From an uncultured Flavobacterium sp. (GTDB taxonomy: Bacteria > Bacteroidota > Bacteroidia > Flavobacteriales > Flavobacteriaceae), in contig NZ_CAMLIX010000224.1 in the NCBI RefSeq assembly GCF_946479975.1, positions 1-7,810 of the forward strand: a stretch of DNA of 7,810 nucleotides. The letters are read 5' to 3'. A program made the translations under genes and the position numbers. The notes under the pieces are model-generated. The model searched no databases and was not told where the DNA came from. It was given only the letters and a program-made list of their open reading frames with translations. Shown here in pieces: positions 1-5,233 of the stretch (its first letter is position 1; every line of letters begins with the position of its first letter).

Positions 1-378
1 TTGTCCTTTCCAGCTAGCAAATCTATGATGGGAAATGAATATTTTAATCTAAATCAAATTAAACAGTTAGAAGTTGTTATAGATGATGCATTTGAGTTTG
101 TTTTGAAAACCAAAGACACCTATAATCTTATTATTATTGATATTTTTGAAGATATAAATATGCCGAACTTTTTGTTTGAAAAGTTTTTTTCAGACAGAAT
201 CTGTACGTTATTAAAAAATGATGGATTTGTTCTTTTTAATACCATGATTCTGGACGAAGCGCATAATGTTAGAAATCGGAAATATATTACTCAGGTAGAT
301 TCTAAATTGTTTAGTGCCAAAATGCTGCCCCGCGTAGAAGTACACAACGAAATAATAATTATAAAAAAAGTAGCTTAA
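1..378 (+). CDS. Spermidine-synthase-like methyltransferase, 3' part (5' end outside window)
   Basis: This is the C-terminal part of a SAM-dependent methyltransferase-fold protein of the spermidine/spermine-synthase superfamily. The reading frame is open from the first base, so the gene probably starts upstream; the TTG at base 1 need not be the start. Visible family marks are a GNEYF segment (residues 11-15), the strand and acidic turn VVIDDAFEFV (25-34), the strand YNLIIIDIF (41-49) that normally follows it, and the late strand GFVLFN (75-80). The glycine-rich SAM-binding loop would lie upstream and cannot be checked. Many bacterial proteins of this type are not true polyamine synthases, so the substrate is unknown. 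The first ten residues fit the family poorly, perhaps through divergence. The stop codon is 4 bases ahead of the M23 gene, which suggests co-transcription. Confidence 0.75.
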   Translation: MSFPASKSMMGNEYFNLNQIKQLEVVIDDAFEFVLKTKDTYNLIIIDIFEDINMPNFLFEKFFSDRICTLLKNDGFVLFNTMILDEAHNVRNRKYITQVDSKLFSAKMLPRVEVHNEIIIIKKVA

Positions 379-382
379 ATTT

Positions 383-1060
383 ATGAAACCCCTTACCTCC
401 ATCTTAAATGGCTTATCACCTACTAAAGTTATAGATGAAACAATCAACATTTCAGAATATACGCCGTTAAACTTATCGGTTTCTAATCAGGAATTAGTTG
501 AAGCAAAGTTAGATACATCAGAAGATTTTGAAAAGTACATTTCAAATTTTCTGAAAAAGAAGAATGCCAAAGTTGCTTTTGGCGGTTACATTGAAGGTCG
601 TTTTTTGTATCAGCGAAGTACGATTTTTTTAAATGAAACCAAACCAGAACGCAACATTCATATTGGTTTAGATTTATGGGCTGCAACAGGAACTGCAGTT
701 CTTGCTGCATTAGACGGTAAAGTTCATAGCTTTAAAAATAATGTTGGTTTAGGTGATTATGGCCCAACGATTATTTTGGAGCATGAAGTAGAAAATGAAA
801 AATTTTATACTTTGTACGGACATTTGTCGTTAGAAAGTATAGAGAACTTAACGATCGGAGACTATTTTAAGAAGGGCGAAAAAATTGCCACAATAGGAAA
901 TGCCTCAGTAAATGGAGATTATGCACCGCATCTTCATTTTCAAATCATTCACAATATCGAAGATTATTGGGGAGATTATCCTGGTGTCTGCAATACTAAA
1001 GACCTAAACTTTTATATAGAAAATTGCCCCGATCCTAACTTATTATTAAAAATTACTTAA
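383..1060 (+). CDS. M23-family (LytM-fold) metallopeptidase without signal peptide
   Basis: This 225-residue protein has a zinc metallopeptidase domain of family M23 at about residues 65-190. The HxxxD motif gives H93 and D97, and HLH gives H183 and H185; by family knowledge H93, D97 and H185 bind zinc, while H183 and H147 (in YGHLS) assist catalysis. M23 enzymes usually cut peptidoglycan cross-links outside the cytoplasm, but the N-terminus (MKPLTSILNGLSPTK) has no hydrophobic signal peptide or lipobox, so the protein looks cytoplasmic. The GGYIEGR lead-in (67-73), the DYGPTIILEH strand and the CPDPNLLL tail (215-222) resemble, from memory, the M23-like domain found inside phosphotransferase/class-III aminotransferase fusion proteins, not secreted endopeptidases. 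Its role is therefore uncertain. It lies 4 bases after the methyltransferase and 6 before the lipoprotein gene. Confidence 0.88.
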   Translation: MKPLTSILNGLSPTKVIDETINISEYTPLNLSVSNQELVEAKLDTSEDFEKYISNFLKKKNAKVAFGGYIEGRFLYQRSTIFLNETKPERNIHIGLDLWAATGTAVLAALDGKVHSFKNNVGLGDYGPTIILEHEVENEKFYTLYGHLSLESIENLTIGDYFKKGEKIATIGNASVNGDYAPHLHFQIIHNIEDYWGDYPGVCNTKDLNFYIENCPDPNLLLKIT

Positions 1061-1066
1061 ATAGTT

Positions 1067-1543
1067 ATGAAGAAAGCAGGATTGATTATATGTTTGTTAT
1101 TATTAATTGGATGTAAATCTAAAACAGTAAGTAGAGATACCGAAGATTTAAAAATCAAAAAAGTTTCTGGAACCGAAATAAATTCTGGTCAGCAGCAAAA
1201 AGCGTATGATTTAGGAAAGCGAGTTTTGGCAACTTGTAATACATCAAAATTTAAACCTTTCAACGAAACCGAAGTCACAAAATCGGTTATGGAAAACACA
1301 ACCGAAGAACGTCTTACGAAGACTTGTCAAAGGTTTAGACAATATTACGGAAGTTTTATAGATTTAAAATTAGACGGAGTTTACAAAACCAAAAACGAAG
1401 TTATTTACCGCTACCATGCTTTGTACAGCAAGAAAGTGGCAAACAAAGAACTGCGTGTTTTTGTAAATGACGAAAACCTTGTTTCTGCAATAAAATCTAT
1501 GGATTGGGACGAAAAATTTGATGCTAAACTAGAGAATCAATAA
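1067..1543 (+). CDS. Small lipoprotein of unknown function
   Basis: This is a 158-residue predicted lipoprotein. The N-terminus has two lysines, a hydrophobic run and a good lipobox, L13-I14-G15-C16, so C16 should be lipidated by signal peptidase II processing. The residues after C16 (KSKTVSRD) are basic and lack the acidic run that marks surface-exported lipoproteins in Flavobacterium, so a periplasm-facing location is more likely (inference). The mature part has an Ala/Leu-rich helix, two cysteines (C57, C87), and a late alternating pattern (about 100-147: GSFIDLKLDG, EVIYRYHALY, ELRVFVND, LVSAIKSMDW). This recalls NTF2-like domains of the DUF3887 type, but the match is only by pattern. I do not recognise the gene. 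It sits 6 bases after the M23 gene and 10 before the next, within a probable operon. Confidence 0.8.
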   Translation: MKKAGLIICLLLLIGCKSKTVSRDTEDLKIKKVSGTEINSGQQQKAYDLGKRVLATCNTSKFKPFNETEVTKSVMENTTEERLTKTCQRFRQYYGSFIDLKLDGVYKTKNEVIYRYHALYSKKVANKELRVFVNDENLVSAIKSMDWDEKFDAKLENQ

Positions 1544-1553
1544 ATAAAAAAAT

Positions 1554-2078
1554 ATGAATTTAAAATTATCGCTCCTTATACTATTGCTTATTTCAACATT
1601 TGCAAATGCACAGCAAACCATAACTGTAAAAGGTTCTAAACCGTTTCCAGCAACGCAGGATTATACTTTTATTTGCGAAAAATATGCGTTTACTGGTCAA
1701 GCCAATGTTCAAATAGCAAAAACAGAAAAGGGTGGTATTTTAAAAATCACTATTGAAACGGCAAATGATCAAGCGAGAATTGCTGGCGGACTTTATGTAG
1801 ATTTAGCAAATGCAGATGTTATTGCTTGTACAGATAAAAATGTAAAAGAATCTGCAGACGGTAAAACAACTTCGTACTATTATTTTACTCCTGCCGAGTG
1901 GTTGAAACTAAAGAAAAATGATATTTACGCCGTTCGATTTATAATTGCAGGAGGTCCAAATACTTTCGGAAATCAAACGGGTTATTTTACGGCTTATAAT
2001 AAGATGAACTATTTCTCGACAGCATTCGATAAATCAAAAAAATCATTTGATACCGCAAAAGAAATTAGTGTTTTATAA
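1554..2078 (+). CDS. Secreted protein of unknown function
   Basis: This is a 174-residue protein with a clear Sec signal peptide: basic start, hydrophobic core (residues 5-16) and an ANA cleavage site, so the mature protein probably begins at Q20. There is no cysteine at the cleavage site, so it is periplasmic or secreted and not a lipoprotein. The mature chain looks mostly beta, with alternating strands such as GGILKITIETA (60-70), GGLYVDLANADVIAC (78-92) and IYAVRFIIAGG (124-134). Cysteines C41 and C92 could form a disulfide. No C-terminal type IX sorting domain is visible. I do not recognise the family. A start at 1554 fits the signal peptide and lies 10 bases after the lipoprotein gene, consistent with one transcript. 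The next gene is 52 bases away. Confidence 0.8.
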   Translation: MNLKLSLLILLLISTFANAQQTITVKGSKPFPATQDYTFICEKYAFTGQANVQIAKTEKGGILKITIETANDQARIAGGLYVDLANADVIACTDKNVKESADGKTTSYYYFTPAEWLKLKKNDIYAVRFIIAGGPNTFGNQTGYFTAYNKMNYFSTAFDKSKKSFDTAKEISVL

Positions 2079-2104
2079 TGATTTTTTAATCTAATAAATC
2101 TTAT

Positions 2105-2125
2105 ATTTATAATCTAATTATAAAT
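2105..2125. promoter_or_regulatory. Perfect 9-bp inverted repeat just upstream of the NTF2-like gene
   Basis: The arms ATTTATAAT (2105-2113) and ATTATAAAT (2117-2125) are perfect complements around a 3-base CTA spacer, ending 5 bases before the ATG at 2131. It could be a repressor operator or an A/U-only RNA hairpin over the translation start region. It overlaps TATATTTA (2102-2109), one base off the -7 consensus TAnnTTTG, but no convincing -33 element precedes that. In such A/T-rich DNA chance cannot be excluded. Confidence 0.35.
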
Positions 2126-2130
2126 TTACC

Positions 2131-2601
2131 ATGAATCCTAACGAAGCTTTAATTACAAAGTTCTATACTGCCTTTGCTAATTCTGACGCCAAAAAAATGA
2201 GCGAATGCTACCATCCAAAAGTACATTTTATTGATCCCGCTTTTGGTTTACTGAAAGAAGAACAAGTTTCAAAAATGTGGACAATGCTACTTTCAAAAAG
2301 CAAAGGAAATATAAAAATTGAGTTTTCTAATGTTAAAGCCGATGATTCTACAGGTTCTGCCAATTGGACTGCAACATATAATTTTAGCAAAACAAACAGA
2401 AACGTCATCAATAAAATCAGCGCCGAATTCGTTTTTCAAGACGGACTAATTATCAAACATACCGACAATTTTGACGTATGGAAATGGTCCAAACAAGCCT
2501 TTGGTCCTGCAGGATATTTATTTGGATGGACAGGTTTCTTCCAGAAAAAAGTTCAGAAACAAGCTTTATTATCTCTTGAAAAATTTCAAGAGCAGAACTA
2601 A
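2131..2601 (+). CDS. NTF2-like / SnoaL-like family protein
   Basis: This 156-residue cytoplasmic protein has the cone-shaped alpha+beta NTF2-like fold used by SnoaL polyketide cyclases and many small ligand-binding or enzymatic proteins. The pattern is typical: an N-terminal helix with FYTAFANSDAKKMSECYHPKVHFIDPAFG (11-39), a helix over QVSKMWTML, then strands IKIEFSNVKAD (61-71), SANWTATYNF (76-85), NKISAEFVFQDGLIIKHTDNFDVWKW (94-119). The closing 'G-x-I-x-x-x-x-D-x-x-D-x-W' segment with D112, D115 and W117 is characteristic. The C-terminal helix extends beyond the usual fold, through GPAGYLFGWTGFFQKKVQKQALLSLEKF (125-152). There is no signal peptide. The specific ligand or reaction cannot be read from sequence. 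The gene may be transcribed separately from the preceding four, given the 52-base gap with an inverted repeat. Confidence 0.85.
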   Translation: MNPNEALITKFYTAFANSDAKKMSECYHPKVHFIDPAFGLLKEEQVSKMWTMLLSKSKGNIKIEFSNVKADDSTGSANWTATYNFSKTNRNVINKISAEFVFQDGLIIKHTDNFDVWKWSKQAFGPAGYLFGWTGFFQKKVQKQALLSLEKFQEQN

Positions 2602-2710
2602 TATTCTAAAATCAGAATTACATTTTAAAGGTTGAGATTTATTTACAAATTTCTTTGAATAGATTGATTTTTTTTAGAAGCAGAAATTTTCGTTTTTTCA
2701 AGACCATCAG

Positions 2711-2787
2711 TCCCGCTATTCACTATATCTTTTATGATCTCGTTAAAGAAACGAGACCATAAAAGGATACCGTTCCTATCGGGGCTA
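2711..2787. repeat. REP-like intergenic hairpin element (probable dispersed Flavobacterium repeat)
   Basis: A long imperfect inverted repeat is bounded by CCCG (2712-2715) and CGGG (2780-2783). Its core pairs 2729-2744 with 2750-2765: TTTTATGATCTCGTT against AACGAGACCATAAAA plus a closing C-G pair, one mismatch in the middle (A2737/C2757), and a 5-base loop. The outer arms, GCTATTCACTATAT and GGATACCGTTCCTAT, pair only partly. From memory, elements built the same way (CCCGCTAT..., TTTTATG/CATAAAA core, ...CTATCGGGGCTAA) are scattered through Flavobacterium intergenic regions, with the central stem varying between copies; only one copy is in this window. It is far more GC-rich than its surroundings. 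There is no T-tract right after it, so it is not a typical terminator. Confidence 0.6.
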
Positions 2788-2844
2788 AATAAGAAAAATC
2801 ATTTTCATAAGAAATTTAGACCAATCTATACTTATAAAAAAATA

Positions 2845-2883
2845 AACCCGACAGGTTTTTAAAACTTGTCGGGTTATTTTTTT
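2845..2883. terminator. Bidirectional rho-independent terminator
   Basis: The stem pairs 2845-2858 with 2862-2875. AACCCGACA is matched by TGTCGGGTT, followed by a G-T wobble and four A/T- and G/C-type pairs closing on a 3-base loop. On the + strand it is followed by seven T (2877-2883). On the minus strand it is followed by a run of seven T (complement of 2836-2842). It can therefore end transcripts of both the NTF2-like gene (+) and the aminotransferase gene (-). Confidence 0.9.
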
Positions 2884-2891
2884 GTTGAGAT

Positions 2892-2924
2892 ATTTTTGTC
2901 AAAGTTTAAAAATTTGACAAAAAT
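2892..2924. repeat. Perfect 12-bp inverted repeat downstream of the minus-strand gene
   Basis: ATTTTTGTCAAA (2892-2903) and TTTGACAAAAAT (2913-2924) are perfect complements with a 9-base spacer. It lies 19 bases past the stop of the minus-strand gene and 8 bases from the adjacent terminator's T-tract. It may be a second, weaker terminator or a 3'-end stabilising hairpin for that transcript, or a protein-binding site. The stem has only two G/C pairs, so stability would be modest. Confidence 0.5.
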
Positions 2925-2943
2925 TTTAGTTTCAATTTATTTT

Positions 2944-4431
2944 TTAAGATTTAAACCAGCTTTCTACCAATTCATCTTCAAAAGAAGTTGCATTTTTATG
3001 AATAAATTCATTTCTATCTTTATCATAAGAATAATCTAAAGCCCAATTTTTATGGTTTGCAGCCATTTCTTTAATGCTGTTGCAGACAAAAGCAATCTCT
3101 TCGTCTGTAGTTGTTGGATGAATCGACATTCTAATCCATCCAGGTTTTTTGATCAAATCACCAATTGTAATTTCGTTTACCAATTTATTTGAAGTTTCCT
3201 GATCAACATGTAATAAATAATGTCCGTATGTTCCAGCACAACTGCATCCTCCTCTAGTCTGGATTCCAAAACGATCGTTTAGAATTTTCACACCCAAATT
3301 AAAATGAAGATCATCAATAAAAAACGAAACCACACCAAGACGTTCTTTATGCTGTCCTGCCAAAATTTTAATATTCGAAACAGGTTCTAATTCACTAAAA
3401 ACATAATCCACAATTTCATGTTCGCGCGCCATGATGTTTTCAATTCCCATTTCTTCTTTCAGCTCAATTGCCAGCGCCGTTTTTATAACTTGAAGAAAAC
3501 CTGGAGTTCCACCATCTTCACGATCCTCAATATTATCGATATATTTATGTTCGCCCCACGGATTTGTCCAGCTTACTGTTCCGCCTCCCGGACAATCAGG
3601 AATCATATTGTTGTATAATTTTTTATTAAAAATTAAAACACCAGAAGTTCCAGGACCGCCCAAAAATTTATGAGGAGACATGAAAACAGCATCCAGATAA
3701 GATTCTGGATCAGCAGGATGCATATCAACTTCTACATAGGGACCTGAACAAGCAAAATCAACAAAACAAACACCATTATATTGATGCATCAATTTAGCAG
3801 CTCCGTGATAGGGCGTTCTTAATCCCGTAACATTTGAGCAGGCCGTAATCGAAGCGATTTTTATAGTTCTATCACTATGTTTTTTTAATAAAGTTTCTAG
3901 ATTTTCTAAACTAAAAAGTCCTTTTTCGCAAGACGGAATAATCTCTACATCGGCAATTGTCTCTAACCAAGAAGTTTGATTCGAATGATGTTCCATATGC
4001 GAAATAAAAACGATTGGTTTCTGTTCTGCAGGAACATTGGTAAAGTTCTTTAAATTCTCTGGAACTTTTAAACCTAAAATACGCTGAAATTTATTGATAA
4101 CTCCAGTCATTCCAGTTCCGTCAGTAATCAGCACATCATCACTATTTGCATTGGCATGACGCTTAATAATATGTCGTGCATGATGATAAGCCTTTGTCAT
4201 AACAGTTCCCGAAACTGTAGTTTCAGTATGCGTATTGGCTACAAAAGGACCAAAGTCATTCAATAATTTTTCTTCAATCGGGCGATACAATCTTCCGCTG
4301 GCAGTCCAGTCAGTATAAATGATTGATTTTCTGCCATAAGGTGACGTAAATTCCTGATTTATACCGACAATATTCTGCCTAAATTCCTTAAAATACGTTT
4401 CAAGAGTGATGGTATTATTTTTGCTATTCAT
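2944..4431 (-). CDS. Class-V aminotransferase / cysteine-desulfurase-like PLP enzyme
   Basis: This 495-residue cytoplasmic fold-type I PLP enzyme is related to the SufS/CsdA cysteine desulfurases. The marks are MEHHSN (146-151, the cofactor-stacking histidine), VDFA with D225 (pairs with the pyridine nitrogen), and SPHKFLGGPG with K255 (Schiff-base lysine). IQTRGGCSCAG (390-400) aligns its R393 and C398 with the arginine and active-site cysteine of SufS. WIRMS with R434 fits the carboxylate-binding arginine. At 495 residues it is longer than the roughly 400 of SufS, with an extra segment around 121-138, an insert PGGGTVSWTNPWGEHKYIDNIEDREDGG (281-308) and about 35 C-terminal residues. The cysteine loop reads C-S-C, not the usual single Cys. 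No suf or isc genes adjoin, so a role in Fe-S assembly is not supported by context; sulfur or selenium release from an amino acid is plausible but unproven. The ATG at 4431 is preceded by a good promoter. Confidence 0.85.
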   Translation of the reverse strand: MNSKNNTITLETYFKEFRQNIVGINQEFTSPYGRKSIIYTDWTASGRLYRPIEEKLLNDFGPFVANTHTETTVSGTVMTKAYHHARHIIKRHANANSDDVLITDGTGMTGVINKFQRILGLKVPENLKNFTNVPAEQKPIVFISHMEHHSNQTSWLETIADVEIIPSCEKGLFSLENLETLLKKHSDRTIKIASITACSNVTGLRTPYHGAAKLMHQYNGVCFVDFACSGPYVEVDMHPADPESYLDAVFMSPHKFLGGPGTSGVLIFNKKLYNNMIPDCPGGGTVSWTNPWGEHKYIDNIEDREDGGTPGFLQVIKTALAIELKEEMGIENIMAREHEIVDYVFSELEPVSNIKILAGQHKERLGVVSFFIDDLHFNLGVKILNDRFGIQTRGGCSCAGTYGHYLLHVDQETSNKLVNEITIGDLIKKPGWIRMSIHPTTTDEEIAFVCNSIKEMAANHKNWALDYSYDKDRNEFIHKNATSFEDELVESWFKS

Positions 4432-4454
4432 TAGTTGTGCCTTGTGTTTGACTG

Positions 4455-4485
4455 CAAATATATCGCTTTTTTATAAAATTGCGAA
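4455..4485 (-). promoter_or_regulatory. Bacteroidota-type promoter of the class-V aminotransferase gene
   Basis: Read on the minus strand, TATATTTG (complement of 4455-4462) matches the -7 consensus TAnnTTTG exactly. TTCG (complement of 4482-4485) lies 19 bases upstream, the usual spacing, and is one base off the TTTG -33 consensus. Transcription would start about 20 bases ahead of the ATG, giving a short leader. Confidence 0.65.
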
Positions 4486-4613
4486 TTTATCAATAGTAAA
4501 CTTCAAACATTACATTCCTGTCGGGTATCTTTAATTAAAAGATCTTTTTTTTAATAAATTATCATAATATCCTATCGAATTAATAGGCAATAAACCAATA
4601 GAAAGTATTATTT

Positions 4614-5147
4614 ATGGGAAATTTATCAGTAGCTACCTTTGGTGGCGGTTGTTTTTGGTGTATCGAAGCTGTAATTCAGCGTTTAAAAGGTGTGGAATCT
4701 ATAAAATCGGGATATTCAGATGGGTTTATTAAAAATCCGCCTTATCGCGAAGTTTGTACTGGAAGAACAGGACATGCAGAAGTTATTCAAGTCACTTTTA
4801 ACCCTGACATAATTTCATATCATGACTTAATTTTCATATTCATGACAAGCCATGATCCAACAACTCTAAATCGTCAAGGCGGTGACAGCGGTACACAATA
4901 TCGCTCAATTGTTTTGTATCATGATGATGAGCAAAAAGAAATAGCAGAAAAAGTATTTGAGGAAGTACAACCTGCTTACGTAGATCCAATTGTAACACAG
5001 TTGAAACCTTTTGAAGTGTTTTATGAAGCAGAAGATTATCATCAAAATTATTACAATGAAAATCAAGAAGCTGGATATTGCCAAGTGGTAATTGATCCTA
5101 AAATTCAAAAACTTAAAAAAATGTATGCCGACAGATTGATCGGTTAA
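4614..5147 (+). CDS. msrA: Peptide methionine sulfoxide reductase A
   Basis: MsrA reduces the S-epimer of methionine sulfoxide, free or in proteins, back to methionine, repairing oxidative damage in the cytoplasm with electrons from thioredoxin. The 177-residue protein shows the whole family signature: GGCFWCIEA (11-19) with nucleophile C13 and the F14/W15 pocket, PPYREVCTGRTGHAEV (42-57), HDPTTLNRQGGDSGTQYRS (80-98), and FYEAEDYHQNYY (136-147). C156 near the C-terminus (GYCQ) is a candidate resolving cysteine; C16 and C48 are further cysteines. There is no signal peptide and no fused MsrB domain. The ATG at 4614 puts the catalytic motif at the normal distance from the start. No strong promoter is obvious; TATCTTTA at 4526-4533 is one base off the -7 consensus but lacks a good partner. 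selO follows in the same direction after 86 bases. Confidence 0.97.
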   Translation: MGNLSVATFGGGCFWCIEAVIQRLKGVESIKSGYSDGFIKNPPYREVCTGRTGHAEVIQVTFNPDIISYHDLIFIFMTSHDPTTLNRQGGDSGTQYRSIVLYHDDEQKEIAEKVFEEVQPAYVDPIVTQLKPFEVFYEAEDYHQNYYNENQEAGYCQVVIDPKIQKLKKMYADRLIG

Positions 5148-5157
5148 TATTTTTTCA

Positions 5158-5217
5158 GCCACAGATTAAACAGATTTAAATGATTTTTTAATCCTTTTAA
5201 TTCGTGAAATCTGTGGC
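5158..5217. repeat. 60-bp inverted-repeat element between msrA and selO
   Basis: GCCACAGATT (5158-5167) and AATCTGTGGC (5208-5217) are perfect 10-bp inverted ends. Inside the left end ACAGATTAA is followed directly by ACAGATTTAA, a near-tandem copy, and the middle is A/T-rich. From memory, this 'GCCACAGATT...AATCTGTGGC' pattern recurs between genes in Flavobacterium and related genomes, so I call it a probable dispersed repeat; only one copy is visible here. It starts 10 bases after msrA ends and finishes 16 bases before the selO ATG. Confidence 0.6.
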
Positions 5218-5233
5218 AAAACAAAAAATTAAA

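Larger units (their letters stand above)
2602..2943. other. 342-base non-coding gap between convergent genes
   Basis: This gap separates the 3' ends of the NTF2-like gene and the class-V aminotransferase gene. I see no credible reading frame in it. It contains, in order, about 100 bases of A/T-rich DNA with no clear feature, a hairpin-forming repeat-like element, a strong bidirectional terminator, and an A/T-rich inverted repeat. Each of the last three is listed separately. Confidence 0.8.

Noticed and set aside
483..710. Minus-strand frame across the M23 gene
   Set aside because: It overlaps the strongly supported M23 domain and shows no recognisable protein features.
2789..2814. Two direct copies of ATAAGAAA
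   Set aside because: The 8-base, A/T-rich words 10 bases apart are expected by chance in this composition; no array structure.
4576..4592. CCTAT/ATAGG inverted repeat ahead of msrA
   Set aside because: The stem is only 5 bp with a 7-base loop, not distinguishable from chance.
4905..5162. Hydrophobic minus-strand reading frame opposite msrA
   Set aside because: It lies antisense to the conserved 3' half of msrA; its hydrophobic composition is a by-product of the opposite-strand codons and it has no promoter.
5204..5233. GTG start for selO
   Set aside because: The codons fall in or next to an intergenic repeat; the ATG at 5234 gives a normal SelO N-terminus.
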